DNA of 64,000 nucleotides from Aneurinibacillus terranovensis DSM 18919 (GCF_000430625.1 NZ_AUMJ01000027.1:1-64000); one strand, 5' to 3'; positions 6,664 to 15,557 are shown, counted from the stretch's first letter. Notes: generated by a model from the sequence alone, not told the origin. Numbers and translations are program-made.

Positions 6664-8421
6664 ATGAAGGAATTAATCGCTCAACAACTAGTCAAGTACC
6701 TTGAAAAACGAGGAGTAGAACACATCTTTGGTCTCTGTGGACATACGAATATTGCTGTACTAGCGGCTTTAGAGAATAGTGCAATCAAATTTATCAATAC
6801 CCGCCATGAACAAATCGCCGCACATATGGCTGACGGATATGCTAGAGCTAAAAAAGAAACATCCGTCGTCTTGACCCATTTAGGACCTGGCTTATTCAAT
6901 GCCGCTACTGGGGTGGCAACAGCCGCTCTTGATTCCATTCCAATGGTCGTGATCGCCGGTGATATCCCAAGTCATTTCTATGGAAAACACCCACACCAAG
7001 AAATTAACTTACATGCCGATGCATCTCAGTATGAAGCGTACCGCCCTTTTGTCAAGCGAGCTTGGCGTGTAGATCGTCCGGATTTATTCCCTGAAATTAT
7101 AGGAAAGGCCTTCCAACTGGCCGAAAGCGGAAGACCTGGACCCGTTCTTGTCTCCGTTCCTATGGATATTTTCTCCAAAGAAATAGATGTATCTCTATTC
7201 GAAAAGTTGCAATTTCACACGAAGACTCTGCATAAACCATCAATTGACGATGAAACTGCTACAAAGATTATTCAAACACTTGTGAATGCAAAAAACCCCC
7301 TCTTCTATGTCGGTGGAGGAATCATGCTAGCTGATGCATCGGAAGAATTAAGAGAATTAGTCGATCACTTAGGTATTCCTGTTGCCTATAGCGCTATGGG
7401 AAAGGGTGCTGTATCTGATGATCATCCGTTAACGTTAGGACTGACAGGTTTTTGGGGAAGCAAGTTTACGAATGAAAAGTGTAAACAAGCGGATTATATT
7501 TTTGCATTAGGAACCCGTTTTGCAGAAGCGGACTGCAGTTCATGGGAATCGGACTATACCTTTAATTTTCCGCCTACCAAACTCATTCACATTGATATTG
7601 ATCCAAATGAACTAGGACGAAATTACCCTGTAGAAATTGGAGTGGTGGCTGATTTGAAGCAAGCGTTAAACGTTCTTAATAGCGTGGCTAAGAAGATCCT
7701 TCCGGGCGGAAAACAAAGCGAACTCTTACAACATGAAATTGCCGCTTATAAAGAGGAATTTAAAAAGAGCAATCAGGAGCATATCCGGAATCCATCCTAT
7801 CCTATGAGGCCAGAACGAATTTTAGAAGAAATTCGACAAGAATTACCGAGAGATGCTTATATTACTACAGATGTGGGGTGGAATAAAAATGGAGTGGGAC
7901 AGCGATTTTCCATTTATGAAGCGGGTACCGTTCTTACACCAGGGGGATTTGCCACCATGGGATTTGGCTCACCAGCAGCCTTGGGGGTAAAAATTGCTCA
8001 ACCGGATAAAGTGGTCGTTTCCCTTGTTGGTGATGGCGGTTTTGGGCAAAATCCATCTGTTCTTGCAACAGCTGTGGAAGAAAATATAGCCGTGATTTGG
8101 ATCATTATGAATAATAACGCTTACGGAGTTATTGCAGGCTTAGAAAAAGCCCATTTTGGTACTACGTTTGGAACTGTATTCTTGAAAGACGGTGAATCCT
8201 ATTCACCAGATTTTGTAACCATAGCGAAGGGTTATGGAGTTGAAGGTGTACAAATTCAATCCGCAGATGAGTTCAGGCCTGCACTCCAAAAAGCCATTGA
8301 ATCGAATAAACCTTTTGTTATTGATGTCCAAATGCTCAATGTTCCAACTCCTACAACCGGCCATTGGAATATTATGGACATTTATTCTCCGAATGAAAAG
8401 AAAACTCATGTGAGTGTATAA
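6664..8421 (+). CDS. ThDP-dependent enzyme, cyclohexane-1,2-dione hydrolase-like
   Basis: 585-residue thiamine-diphosphate enzyme of the acetolactate-synthase/POX superfamily with Pyr, central and PP domains. Glu49 (TRHEQIAAHMADGYAR) is the cofactor-activating glutamate; the PP motif is GDGGFGQNP (456 on) followed by MNNNAYG. Where acetolactate synthases have Gly-x-Pro-Gly it has GHT (26-28); a histidine at this place is catalytic in cyclohexane-1,2-dione hydrolase, and IolD also has a Gly-His there. These two relatives cleave carbocyclic 1,2-diones by addition of water. With IolG-, IolE- and YdiB-like neighbours, ring opening is the best guess; an acetolactate-synthase or decarboxylase role remains possible. 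AAAGGAGG ribosome site at about 6645. Confidence 0.8.
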   Translation: MKELIAQQLVKYLEKRGVEHIFGLCGHTNIAVLAALENSAIKFINTRHEQIAAHMADGYARAKKETSVVLTHLGPGLFNAATGVATAALDSIPMVVIAGDIPSHFYGKHPHQEINLHADASQYEAYRPFVKRAWRVDRPDLFPEIIGKAFQLAESGRPGPVLVSVPMDIFSKEIDVSLFEKLQFHTKTLHKPSIDDETATKIIQTLVNAKNPLFYVGGGIMLADASEELRELVDHLGIPVAYSAMGKGAVSDDHPLTLGLTGFWGSKFTNEKCKQADYIFALGTRFAEADCSSWESDYTFNFPPTKLIHIDIDPNELGRNYPVEIGVVADLKQALNVLNSVAKKILPGGKQSELLQHEIAAYKEEFKKSNQEHIRNPSYPMRPERILEEIRQELPRDAYITTDVGWNKNGVGQRFSIYEAGTVLTPGGFATMGFGSPAALGVKIAQPDKVVVSLVGDGGFGQNPSVLATAVEENIAVIWIIMNNNAYGVIAGLEKAHFGTTFGTVFLKDGESYSPDFVTIAKGYGVEGVQIQSADEFRPALQKAIESNKPFVIDVQMLNVPTPTTGHWNIMDIYSPNEKKTHVSV

Positions 8422-8454
8422 GAGGTTTAAATTAGAAATGAGAGGACAAAATCT

Positions 8455-9336
8455 ATGAGCTCATATGTAACCATTCTGATACAAAGTTTGATTGGTGGTC
8501 TGGGGATCGGGAGTGTTTATGCGCTAGTGGCATTAGGATATTCTATGGTTTACCGTTCCATGGGCCTCGTGAATTTTGCACATGGAAATGTATTTGCTGT
8601 GGGTGCATATATCGGGACAATCTTTTTTGTCTCGATGCACACCAATTTCGTAGTAGCTTTCCTGCTTGCCTTGATCTTAACAGCACTCCTGGGCATGCTG
8701 ATCGAGAAGATTCTTCGCCCCCTTGGGAAAATGGATTTAACGTATATGATGTTAGGGACTCTAGGGATCGGGATTATTTTGCAAAATCTATCGATTATTA
8801 TTTGGGGACCAAATGGAATTGCAGTCCCTTATCCTATCATGAATACTCCTTGGGTAGTGAAAGGGATTTCCATTTCCCCTTATACCCTGGTAATTATTGC
8901 CGTGGCGGCCTGCATCGTTATCCTATTGGAGTTATTTTTGAATAAAACCAAGATAGGATTAGCTATGCGCGCCTCAGCACAAGAACGAGAAATGTCTCTG
9001 GTTCTAGGAATGAATGTGAATTTAATGAATGCGCTAACATTAGCTATTGGTTCAGCCCTTGCTGCCTGTGCGGGAGTTTTAGTTGGCCCGATCTTCTATG
9101 TCAGTCCGGATATGAGCGCTTCCGTCGGGATCAAAGGATTTGCAGCCGCTATTCTAGGCGGATTTGGAAGTATCCCTGGTGCGATTGTAGGCGGGCTCGT
9201 ATTTGGTATATTAGAATCCTTGGTGGCCACCCAAGTATCGGCTTGGAGTCAAGTGATTGCCTTCTTGGTCTTCGTCGTCGTTCTGATTGCCAGGCCTTCT
9301 GGGATTGTAGGAGAAAGAGTGGTAGATAAATTATGA
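8455..9336 (+). CDS. Liv-type ABC permease (LivH-like)
   Basis: 293-residue integral membrane protein of the branched-chain-amino-acid-type (HAAT) permease family. It opens with GGLGIGSVYALVALGYSMVYRSMGLVNFAHG, of which the GLVNFAHG motif is typical of LivH, and has about eight hydrophobic segments plus the conserved AILGGFGSIPGAIVGG segment near the C-terminus. It pairs with the next gene, whose start codon overlaps its stop by four bases (ATGA), to form the membrane channel. Ribosome site GAGAGGA before ATG 8455. Co-transcribed with the enzymes, so it should carry their substrate. Confidence 0.92.
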   Translation: MSSYVTILIQSLIGGLGIGSVYALVALGYSMVYRSMGLVNFAHGNVFAVGAYIGTIFFVSMHTNFVVAFLLALILTALLGMLIEKILRPLGKMDLTYMMLGTLGIGIILQNLSIIIWGPNGIAVPYPIMNTPWVVKGISISPYTLVIIAVAACIVILLELFLNKTKIGLAMRASAQEREMSLVLGMNVNLMNALTLAIGSALAACAGVLVGPIFYVSPDMSASVGIKGFAAAILGGFGSIPGAIVGGLVFGILESLVATQVSAWSQVIAFLVFVVVLIARPSGIVGERVVDKL

Positions 9337-10376
9337 GCATGCATAAAACAAAGATGGAAAATTTGGCTCCCCAGACATTGGCTGAGAGGGACCCCTGCTT
9401 CGAGAAAAAAACGGAGACTACTAGACGTAACAAGAGTAGTTATTGGATTAGTCTAGCTATACTCGTTGCCGCTATATTACCTCTCGCGCTCAATAATTAT
9501 CAAATTCATATTTTGAATTTGGTCGTCCTCTACATGATTCTTGCGATTGGATTAGATTTAACTATGGGATATTGCGGGCAGTTGAATTTGGCTCATGCTG
9601 CATTTTATGGAATCGGGGCCTTCACCTCTGCTATATTAACGACGACCTACCACGTTAGTTTTTGGTTGGCACTGCCTGCTTCGATGCTCCTCAGTGTATT
9701 ATGCGGCATCTTAATCGGCCTGCCTTCTTTGAAGGTGCGCTCCCATTATCTAGCGATTGCCACCTTAGGCTTATCGATCGCCATTAATGATGTTATTAAT
9801 AACCTGAGTAATCTCACGGGTGGGCCGACAGGAATTAGTGGCATTCCGAAACCCGAATTTTTCGGACTCTCGCTGGATACAGAGTTCCGTTATTACTATT
9901 TAGTCTTGGTGATGAGTACTCTTCTGTTTTTACTGGCAAAATTAATCACCAGTCATAGCATTGGGCGGAGCTTTCGGGCGGTGCGGGATGACCATATTGC
10001 CTCGCAGGCGCTAGGCATCAATATTGCCAAGCAACAAATTTTGGCTTTTGCCCTCTCGGGTTTATACGCAGGAATAGCTGGAGCGCTTTATGCACATATG
10101 CTTTCCTATGTAAGTCCAGATACGTTTCAGATGAATGAAATGTTCTTTATCCTCACCATTGTAGTTATCGGAGGGATGGGGAATATATATGGTTCCATTG
10201 CCGGGGTGGTCATTCTCATTGTCGCTCGCGAATGGTTAAATCAGTTTCAAAATTGGCAGCAGGTTATCTACGGCGCTCTCATCGTGGTGTTGGTGGTTTT
10301 CTTGCCCGGTGGATTGGTGAGTATTAAGACACTTTTTCAACGACGTAAAAAAACAAAATTGCATACGGTGAAATAA
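9333..10376 (+). CDS. Liv-type ABC permease (LivM-like)
   Basis: 347-residue partner permease. A 40-residue polar N-terminal extension precedes the membrane segments. The family motifs ILAIGLDLTMGYCGQLNLAHA and GMGNIYGSIAGVV are present in part or whole, together with the EAA-like FRAVRDDHIASQALGI cytoplasmic loop that contacts the ATPases. Translational coupling to the LivH-like gene is indicated by the ATGA overlap. Forms the heterodimeric channel of the importer fed by the lipoprotein at 3569. Confidence 0.92.
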   Translation: MSMHKTKMENLAPQTLAERDPCFEKKTETTRRNKSSYWISLAILVAAILPLALNNYQIHILNLVVLYMILAIGLDLTMGYCGQLNLAHAAFYGIGAFTSAILTTTYHVSFWLALPASMLLSVLCGILIGLPSLKVRSHYLAIATLGLSIAINDVINNLSNLTGGPTGISGIPKPEFFGLSLDTEFRYYYLVLVMSTLLFLLAKLITSHSIGRSFRAVRDDHIASQALGINIAKQQILAFALSGLYAGIAGALYAHMLSYVSPDTFQMNEMFFILTIVVIGGMGNIYGSIAGVVILIVAREWLNQFQNWQQVIYGALIVVLVVFLPGGLVSIKTLFQRRKKTKLHTVK

Positions 10377-10407
10377 TCATTTTACTTTTGAAAGGCGCTG
10401 GATTAAA

Positions 10408-11172
10408 ATGGAAATTCTTAAAGTTGTCAATCTGTCCCGAGAGTTCGGCGGTCTAAAAGCCATCGATAATATCTCGTTTTCCGTTAAAAAAGGGTCGATC
10501 CATGGGGTAATTGGCCCGAATGGTTCCGGAAAGACCACGCTGTTTAATGTCGTAAGCGGTTATTATAAACCAACGAAAGGAGAGGTATGGTTTCAGGATG
10601 AAGCCATCCATCCGTTATCCCCTTATCAGGTATGTCGTTCGGGAATGGCACGAACGTTTCAAAACTTACGTTTGTTTAAGAAAATGACGGTTTTGGAGAA
10701 TGTATGTGCCGTTTTGGATCGTGAATCGGGTATTCGCATTGTTGATTATATCCTTTTCCCGAAGCGAGTGTTGCGCATCGAAAAAGAAACGATTGCCAAG
10801 GCAGAAGCGTTACTCGACAGCTTTGGCTTGATGGAGTGGCGCGATATTCAAGCGGATAGTCTGCCGTATGGAGTCCAAAAAAGATTGGAAATTGCGCGGT
10901 CAATGGCCACCAATCCTACCTTGCTTCTACTCGATGAACCGGCTGCCGGATTGAACCATACGGAAACCGATGAGTTATCCCGGATTATTAAGTATATCCG
11001 GGATGAAATGGGGGTCACGGTCATCTTGATTGAACATGATATGAAACTCGTCATGTCAATTTGTCAAACGATCACCGTGTTAAATGAAGGACATCTCTTG
11101 ATTGAGGGTACGCCTGAAGCGGTTTCGAAGGATAAGCAGGTCATTACGGCCTACCTTGGGGGGGAATGGTAA
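10408..11172 (+). CDS. Liv-type ABC ATPase (LivG-like)
   Basis: 254-residue ATP-binding subunit. Walker A is GPNGSGKT, Walker B is LLLLDEPAAGLN and the switch histidine lies in IEHDMK. The ABC signature region is SLPYGVQKRLEIAR, with YGVQK in place of LSGGQ, a variant commonly seen in LivG proteins. It energises uptake together with the LivF-like subunit encoded directly downstream, whose ATG overlaps this stop (TAATG). Confidence 0.93.
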   Translation: MEILKVVNLSREFGGLKAIDNISFSVKKGSIHGVIGPNGSGKTTLFNVVSGYYKPTKGEVWFQDEAIHPLSPYQVCRSGMARTFQNLRLFKKMTVLENVCAVLDRESGIRIVDYILFPKRVLRIEKETIAKAEALLDSFGLMEWRDIQADSLPYGVQKRLEIARSMATNPTLLLLDEPAAGLNHTETDELSRIIKYIRDEMGVTVILIEHDMKLVMSICQTITVLNEGHLLIEGTPEAVSKDKQVITAYLGGEW

Positions 11173-11876
11173 TGCTCGAAATCAAAGATTTGAATGTTCA
11201 TTATGGAAAAGTACATGCCGTGAAAGGCGTTAGTTTAACGGTGAACAAAGGGGAAGTCGTTTCCCTATTAGGTGCGAATGGTGCGGGAAAAAGTACGATT
11301 CTGAAAACGATTTGTGGGTTGAAAAACGCTTCGAGTGGCACAATTGCTCTAAATGAAAAGAATATTTTGCATGTGAAGCCGTATAAACTCGTAAAGGAAG
11401 GGCTTGGGTATGTGCCGGAAGGCCGAAAGATTTACCCGCTGTTAACGGTGAAAGAGAATCTCTTGTCAGGGGCTTACCACCGCCATGACCGCTCTGAAAT
11501 TGCATCGGATCTTGAACGGATCTATGAGCTTTTCCCGATTTTAAAAACGAAAGAATCGGTGCTTGCCGGGAACTTGAGTGGTGGCCAGCAACAGATGGTT
11601 GCAATGGGGCGAGCGATTATGACCAGACCCCAATTTCTAATTTTGGATGAGCCTTCGATGGGTCTTGCCCCAAGTGTTGTCGCGCAAATTTTTGACATTA
11701 TTAAAACTTTGCAAAACCTGGGGTTGACTATGCTACTTGTGGAACAAAATGCATTTACTGCTCTGACAATTGCCAATCGGGCGTACGTGTTAGAAACAGG
11801 TCAGATGGCTCTTGAAGGAACGGCTGAAGAGTTGCGAAACAATAGCCAAGTAAGGGAAATTTACTTGGGTATGTAA
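11172..11876 (+). CDS. Liv-type ABC ATPase (LivF-like)
   Basis: 234-residue second ATPase. Walker A GANGAGKS, signature LSGGQQQMVAMGRA, Walker B LILDEPSMGL, then VEQNAF with the LivF-type glutamine-asparagine after the glutamate. I place the start at ATG 11172, overlapping the previous stop and 8 bp behind GGGGGG; an in-frame ATG at 11166 is closer to the ribosome site. Last gene of the first long transcription unit, followed by a terminator at 11950. Confidence 0.93.
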   Translation: MLEIKDLNVHYGKVHAVKGVSLTVNKGEVVSLLGANGAGKSTILKTICGLKNASSGTIALNEKNILHVKPYKLVKEGLGYVPEGRKIYPLLTVKENLLSGAYHRHDRSEIASDLERIYELFPILKTKESVLAGNLSGGQQQMVAMGRAIMTRPQFLILDEPSMGLAPSVVAQIFDIIKTLQNLGLTMLLVEQNAFTALTIANRAYVLETGQMALEGTAEELRNNSQVREIYLGM

Positions 11877-11949
11877 TCTAGTAGATTGGGTTATATATGT
11901 ACACCTTTGAGTATGAGACTTCATTGTATTCACTTTGATTAAATATGTT

Positions 11950-11978
11950 CATTTTTTCTAAAAAACTTAGAAAAAGTG
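11950..11978 (+). terminator. terminator after importer operon
   Basis: Arms CATTTTTTCTAA and TTAGAAAAAGTG around a short loop, followed at 11981 by TGTTTTTT. It ends the unit that starts at 1184. Confidence 0.6.
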
Positions 11979-12012
11979 AGTGTTTTTTCATAATAATTTG
12001 AATTATAGTTTA

Positions 12013-12058
12013 TGTTTTAAAAATGAACATCTGCGAGTTGTTTGTTTTAGATTTGAAC
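12013..12058 (+). promoter_or_regulatory. paired upstream dyads (candidate sigma-54 activator sites)
   Basis: TGTTTTAAAAATGAAC (12013-12028) and TGTTTTAGATTTGAAC (12043-12058), 30 bp apart, the best two copies of the motif also seen at 1039/1070 and 15413/15458. The proximal copy is centred 50 bp above the -24 element at 12099, the same layout as at 1127. A further half site, ATGTTCATTTTT, at 11945 is the exact inverse of 12019-12030. Confidence 0.55.
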
Positions 12059-12098
12059 GTAAAGCTGTATGAAAACTAGCAGTTTATAGTGAATTTAT

Positions 12099-12114
12099 TG
12101 GCAACATTCTTGCG
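12099..12114 (+). promoter_or_regulatory. sigma-54 (-24/-12) promoter
   Basis: TGGCAACATTCTTGCG: GG and GC at the invariant 10-base spacing, flanking TTGC intact. Initiation would be near 12125, producing a transcript covering the small frame at 12189, the DUF554 gene and the aldehyde dehydrogenase. Confidence 0.6.
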
Positions 12115-12188
12115 TGTAGTATAAGCGAGATATAGGGGAGGTGAACGGTTAAATCGTGAGGTGATGCAGTTAAATATAGGGAGTGGTT

Positions 12189-12296
12189 ATGGCGAAGCAA
12201 TCGAGACAAGTAGCCGTTATTAAGAGGGCTGCCAGAGAGATTGCAGCAGCTATTGCAAACGCTGGGTTTCAAGCCTTGACTCAGCGGATCGATTAA
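12189..12296 (+). CDS. possible 35-residue protein
   Basis: ATG at 12189 behind AGGGAG encodes a 35-residue Ala- and Arg-rich sequence beginning MAKQSRQVAV and ending ALTQRID. I do not recognise it. It may be a small gene at the head of the sigma-54 unit or the remnant of a larger one. Only the ribosome site and alanine-rich helical composition support it. Confidence 0.25.
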   Translation: MAKQSRQVAVIKRAAREIAAAIANAGFQALTQRID

Positions 12297-12321
12297 TTAG
12301 CCGGGTAAAGGGAGAAAATGA

Positions 12322-13041
12322 ATGCCGATTGGAATTATAGTTAATGCTTTAGTGATACTTTTGGGAGGCTTCATTGGCGCATTTTTAGGGAGTAAAGTCC
12401 CGGAGCGACTACAGGCCGCCTTGCCTCTAACCTTTGGGATCGCATCTCTATGTATGGGTGTTACTTATATAATAGCCATGCACACGCTACCTGCAGTTAT
12501 CTTGTCTTTAGTCCTTGGCAGTGCGATTGGAGAGTTAATTAAGCTGGAAAAGGGCATTGAGTGGTGTGCAGTTTGTGCACGTGGACCCATTGATCGGTTG
12601 TTTTCCAATAAGGGAAAGAGGGATGATCAGAAAGAATTTATGGAAAAATTTATTGCTATATTGGTTTTATTCTCTGCAAGCGGTACAGGGGTATTCGGTG
12701 CATTAAAAGAAGGAATGACCGGTGATCATTCCGTACTGCTAGCAAAAGCAATTCTTGACTTTTTCACTGCAGGAATTTTTGCAACGACTCTTGGCTATAT
12801 CGTAATGACCATTGCCATTCCGCAATTTATTATATTAATCAGTTTATTTTTAACAGCCTCGTTTTTACTTCCGATGATCACGCCTTCAATGGTTGCTGAC
12901 TTTACTGCTGCCGGCGGTATGATTATGTTGGCAACAGGTCTTCGCATAAGTGGCATCAAAGCATTTCCTATTGCTAATATGTTGCCGGCGTTGTTTCTTT
13001 TCATGCCGATATCGCATCTTTGGACAACATTTATACATTAG
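12322..13041 (+). CDS. DUF554 membrane protein
   Basis: 239 residues with about seven hydrophobic segments. N-terminal IGIIVNALVILLGGFIGA, GSAIGE, a central ASGTGVFGALKEGMTGDHSVLLAKAILDF region and a C-terminal GGMIMLATGLRI segment are hallmarks of DUF554 (YdfK/YqgA family), an inner-membrane family of unknown function sometimes proposed to be transporters. Its place between the sigma-54 element at 12099 and the aldehyde dehydrogenase suggests a transport or efflux job linked to the catabolic pathway, which is inference only. Confidence 0.85.
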   Translation: MPIGIIVNALVILLGGFIGAFLGSKVPERLQAALPLTFGIASLCMGVTYIIAMHTLPAVILSLVLGSAIGELIKLEKGIEWCAVCARGPIDRLFSNKGKRDDQKEFMEKFIAILVLFSASGTGVFGALKEGMTGDHSVLLAKAILDFFTAGIFATTLGYIVMTIAIPQFIILISLFLTASFLLPMITPSMVADFTAAGGMIMLATGLRISGIKAFPIANMLPALFLFMPISHLWTTFIH

Positions 13042-13087
13042 TAGGGATTTTATGATAGAAAATGAAAGAGATTGAGGTGTATTTAAG

Positions 13088-14521
13088 ATGGAGAAAATGA
13101 AAGTAGTTTCGTTTATCAATGGTCAATGGGTCATTCCATCCCATGAATCTGAGCCCGTGTATAACCCTTACACCAATGAAGTGATCGCTGAAAAATGGAC
13201 AGCAACGAAGACAGAAGTTGAGACTGCCTTGGCTTCTGCTTTTTCAGCAAAAAAGGAGATCGCTAAAATACCTTCTTATGAAAGAGCAAGGATTTTAAAA
13301 AGAGCGGCTGCGTTAATGGAAGAAGAGAAAGAAAGATTAGCAGTACTGATTTCTCTGGAATTAGGAAAGCCGCTGAAAAATACGCGTGATGAAGTGACCC
13401 GCTCGATCGAAACATTAGCATTATCAGGCGAGGAAGCAAAGAGATTAATCGGAGAGACTTTGCCAGGTGATTCCGCAGAAAGAGGAACGAAAGCAATTGC
13501 GGCAACGTTTCGCGTTCCGGTTGGTGTTGTAGCTGCCATTACACCGTTTAATGCTCCGCTAAATCTAGTTTGTCATAAAGTGGGCCCAGCATTTGCCGCA
13601 GGTAATAGTATCATTTTGAAGCCCGCTTCACAAACTCCGTTGATTGCAAACGAATTCGTAAAATTATTATTGGAAGCTGGATTTCCTTCCAATGGGATAA
13701 ACCTGGTTTATGGCGGAAGAGAAATTGTGCAGCAAATTGTAAAAGATGATCGTGTCAATGTTATTTCATTTACTGGCGGAGTTGAGGCCAGCAGAAATAT
13801 CTGCTCCTTAGCGGGGATGAAAAAAGTGACGCTGGAACTCGGCGGGAATGCCTCGACGATTGTTCATGAAGATGCTGATTTAGCGCGTGCCGCTATGATG
13901 TGTGCGAGAACCGGATATAGTAATTCCGGACAGACATGTATTTCTGTACAGCGGATTTATGTTCATCGATCGATTGTCGAACCGTTCACTCAACAGTTAA
14001 AGCAAGAAGTATCCCAATTAAAAATCGGGGATCCGTTATTGCCGGATACTGACATCGGTTGTTTGGTGGACGAAGTGAATGCGCAGCGTATCATGGATTG
14101 GATCGATGAAGCCAAACAATCTGGTGCTGAACTCGTATGGGGTGGAAAAAGAAACGGTGCGATGGTAGAACCGACGATTTTGCTGAACCCGAAAAAACAC
14201 AATAAAGTCGTATGTGATGAGGTTTTTGGGCCGATCGTCAGCATTATCCCCTATGAGACGATTGAGGAAGCCATCGAGGAGACCAATGATTCATCCTTTG
14301 GACTACAGGCAGGGCTGTTTACCAACCGTATGGATTTGGCTTATAAAGTCGCCCATGAGCTGGAAGTGGGAGGAGTAGTGATCAATGGAACATCGAATTT
14401 CCGTCTTGATCATTGGCCATATGGTGGAGTGAAGAACAGTGGAATAGGGCGTGAAGGCCCTCGTTTTGCAATCGAAGATTTTACAGAAACCAAAATGATC
14501 GTATTCCAAATCCCCAATTAA
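13088..14521 (+). CDS. NAD(P)-dependent aldehyde dehydrogenase
   Basis: 477-residue aldehyde dehydrogenase of full length. TPFNAPLNL, GSIILKP-type NAD-binding segment (NSIILKPASQTP), FTGG, the general base Glu250 in LELGGN and the nucleophile Cys284 in GQTCIS are all present, as is EVFGPI. It oxidises an aldehyde to a carboxylate through a thioester. The sequence style is nearest the non-phosphorylating glyceraldehyde/lactaldehyde dehydrogenase group. If the ThDP enzyme opens a ring to an omega-oxo acid, this enzyme would give the dicarboxylate for CoA activation. Followed by a terminator at 14534. A relic of a paralogue sits at 6519. Confidence 0.92.
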   Translation: MEKMKVVSFINGQWVIPSHESEPVYNPYTNEVIAEKWTATKTEVETALASAFSAKKEIAKIPSYERARILKRAAALMEEEKERLAVLISLELGKPLKNTRDEVTRSIETLALSGEEAKRLIGETLPGDSAERGTKAIAATFRVPVGVVAAITPFNAPLNLVCHKVGPAFAAGNSIILKPASQTPLIANEFVKLLLEAGFPSNGINLVYGGREIVQQIVKDDRVNVISFTGGVEASRNICSLAGMKKVTLELGGNASTIVHEDADLARAAMMCARTGYSNSGQTCISVQRIYVHRSIVEPFTQQLKQEVSQLKIGDPLLPDTDIGCLVDEVNAQRIMDWIDEAKQSGAELVWGGKRNGAMVEPTILLNPKKHNKVVCDEVFGPIVSIIPYETIEEAIEETNDSSFGLQAGLFTNRMDLAYKVAHELEVGGVVINGTSNFRLDHWPYGGVKNSGIGREGPRFAIEDFTETKMIVFQIPN

Positions 14522-14533
14522 ACATAAAGAACG

Positions 14534-14565
14534 AAAGAGATGAGGGAATACCCTCGTCTCTTTTA
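14534..14565 (+). terminator. terminator after aldehyde dehydrogenase
   Basis: Arms AAAGAGATGAGGG and CCCTCGTCTCTTT (one G-U pair) with a four-base loop, ending in TTTT. It is immediately followed by a sigma-54 element. Confidence 0.8.
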
Positions 14566-14568
14566 AGT

Positions 14569-14584
14569 TGGCCCAATAATTGCT
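14569..14584 (+). promoter_or_regulatory. sigma-54 (-24/-12) promoter
   Basis: TGGCCCAATAATTGCT: GG/GC spacing is exact and TTGCW is intact. Initiation near 14595 fits the ribosome site GGGGAGG at 14610 and ATG 14625. Unlike the other three, I see no clear upstream dyad; the region above is the terminator and the end of the aldehyde dehydrogenase gene. Confidence 0.5.
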
Positions 14585-14624
14585 TTTAACATTAGTAGAT
14601 TTTGATACAGGGGAGGAAATAGAA

Positions 14625-15401
14625 ATGAATTTTGAAAACATTTTAGTTTATAAAGATGGTGCGATCGGGGTGATCAAAATCAATCGGCCCGAGGTAAGAA
14701 ATGCGCTCGATGCCAGGACACTGCTTGAGATTGAACAGGCGCTCGATCAGTGGGAGCGCCATGAAGAAGTCAAGGTGATTGTATTGACGGGCGAGGGAGA
14801 TAAGTCTTTTGCCGCAGGTGCGGATATTAAACAGCTTCGGGAAAAAACAGCGGTCGACGCGTTGTTTCCAGGTTTATCAGGCCTCTGCCGAAAAATTGAA
14901 AACGCCAGCAAAGTGACCGTTGCTGCTATTAATGGATACGCCCTGGGTGGAGGTTGCGAGGTAGCCCTCGCATGTGATATTCGAGTAGCCACCGAGGAGG
15001 CAAAGTTTGGTTTACCGGAATTGAATTTATCGATTATTCCAGGAGCAGGAGGGACACAGCGTTTAGCCAGGATAATCGGCAAAGGGCGGGCCATGGATAT
15101 GATTTTGACAGGGGAAATCATTTCTGCAAAAAAAGCAGAGGAATTTGGACTCGTTTCAAAAGTGGTGTCAAGAGAAGAACTTTGGGAAACGGTGCTGGAG
15201 AAAACGTCAAAAATTTTGGCAAAAGGGCCGCTTGCCATTCGACTGGCTAAACAGGTGGTCCATCGGGGATTTGACGCAGATATGGATACAGCCTTAATAC
15301 TGGAAAAGCTGGCGCAATCAATTCTGTTTAGTTCAGAGGATAAACAGGAAGGGATAACCGCCTTTTTGGAAAAGAGATCGCCTCGTTATCAGGGGAGATA
15401 G
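14625..15401 (+). CDS. enoyl-CoA hydratase
   Basis: 258-residue crotonase-fold protein. The oxyanion-hole segment FAAGADIKQL and both catalytic glutamates of hydratases are present: Glu in GGGCEVALACD and Glu in FGLPELNL, followed by IPGAGGTQRL. It adds water to trans-2-enoyl-CoA in beta-oxidation. Start chosen at ATG 14625, five bases behind GGGGAGGAAAT; an upstream in-frame codon at 14580 lies within the sigma-54 element and is not used. It seems to be a one-gene unit between two sigma-54 elements. Confidence 0.93.
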   Translation: MNFENILVYKDGAIGVIKINRPEVRNALDARTLLEIEQALDQWERHEEVKVIVLTGEGDKSFAAGADIKQLREKTAVDALFPGLSGLCRKIENASKVTVAAINGYALGGGCEVALACDIRVATEEAKFGLPELNLSIIPGAGGTQRLARIIGKGRAMDMILTGEIISAKKAEEFGLVSKVVSREELWETVLEKTSKILAKGPLAIRLAKQVVHRGFDADMDTALILEKLAQSILFSSEDKQEGITAFLEKRSPRYQGR

Positions 15402-15412
15402 TAGAGATTGCA

Positions 15413-15473
15413 CGTTTGAAAATAGAACATAAGTGTTTTAAAACCAAACAATCAATGTGTTTAGAAAATGAAC
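15413..15473 (+). promoter_or_regulatory. paired upstream dyads (candidate sigma-54 activator sites)
   Basis: CGTTTGAAAATAGAAC (15413-15428, weaker) and TGTTTAGAAAATGAAC (15458-15473), 45 bp apart. The proximal copy is centred about 94 bp above the -24 element at 15558, i.e. about four helical turns further out than at 1127 and 12099. Confidence 0.5.
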
Positions 15474-15557
15474 GATCGCGTTCCAAACAAAAAACAACAA
15501 AGATCAAAACAATAGTAAGTGTGAAAGGGAAATGCAGTAAACGATGACCGGAAATAC

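Noticed and set aside
12099-12114. Reading this element as a sigma-A promoter
   Set aside because: No TTGACA/TATAAT pair at suitable spacing is near, whereas GG-N10-GC is exact.
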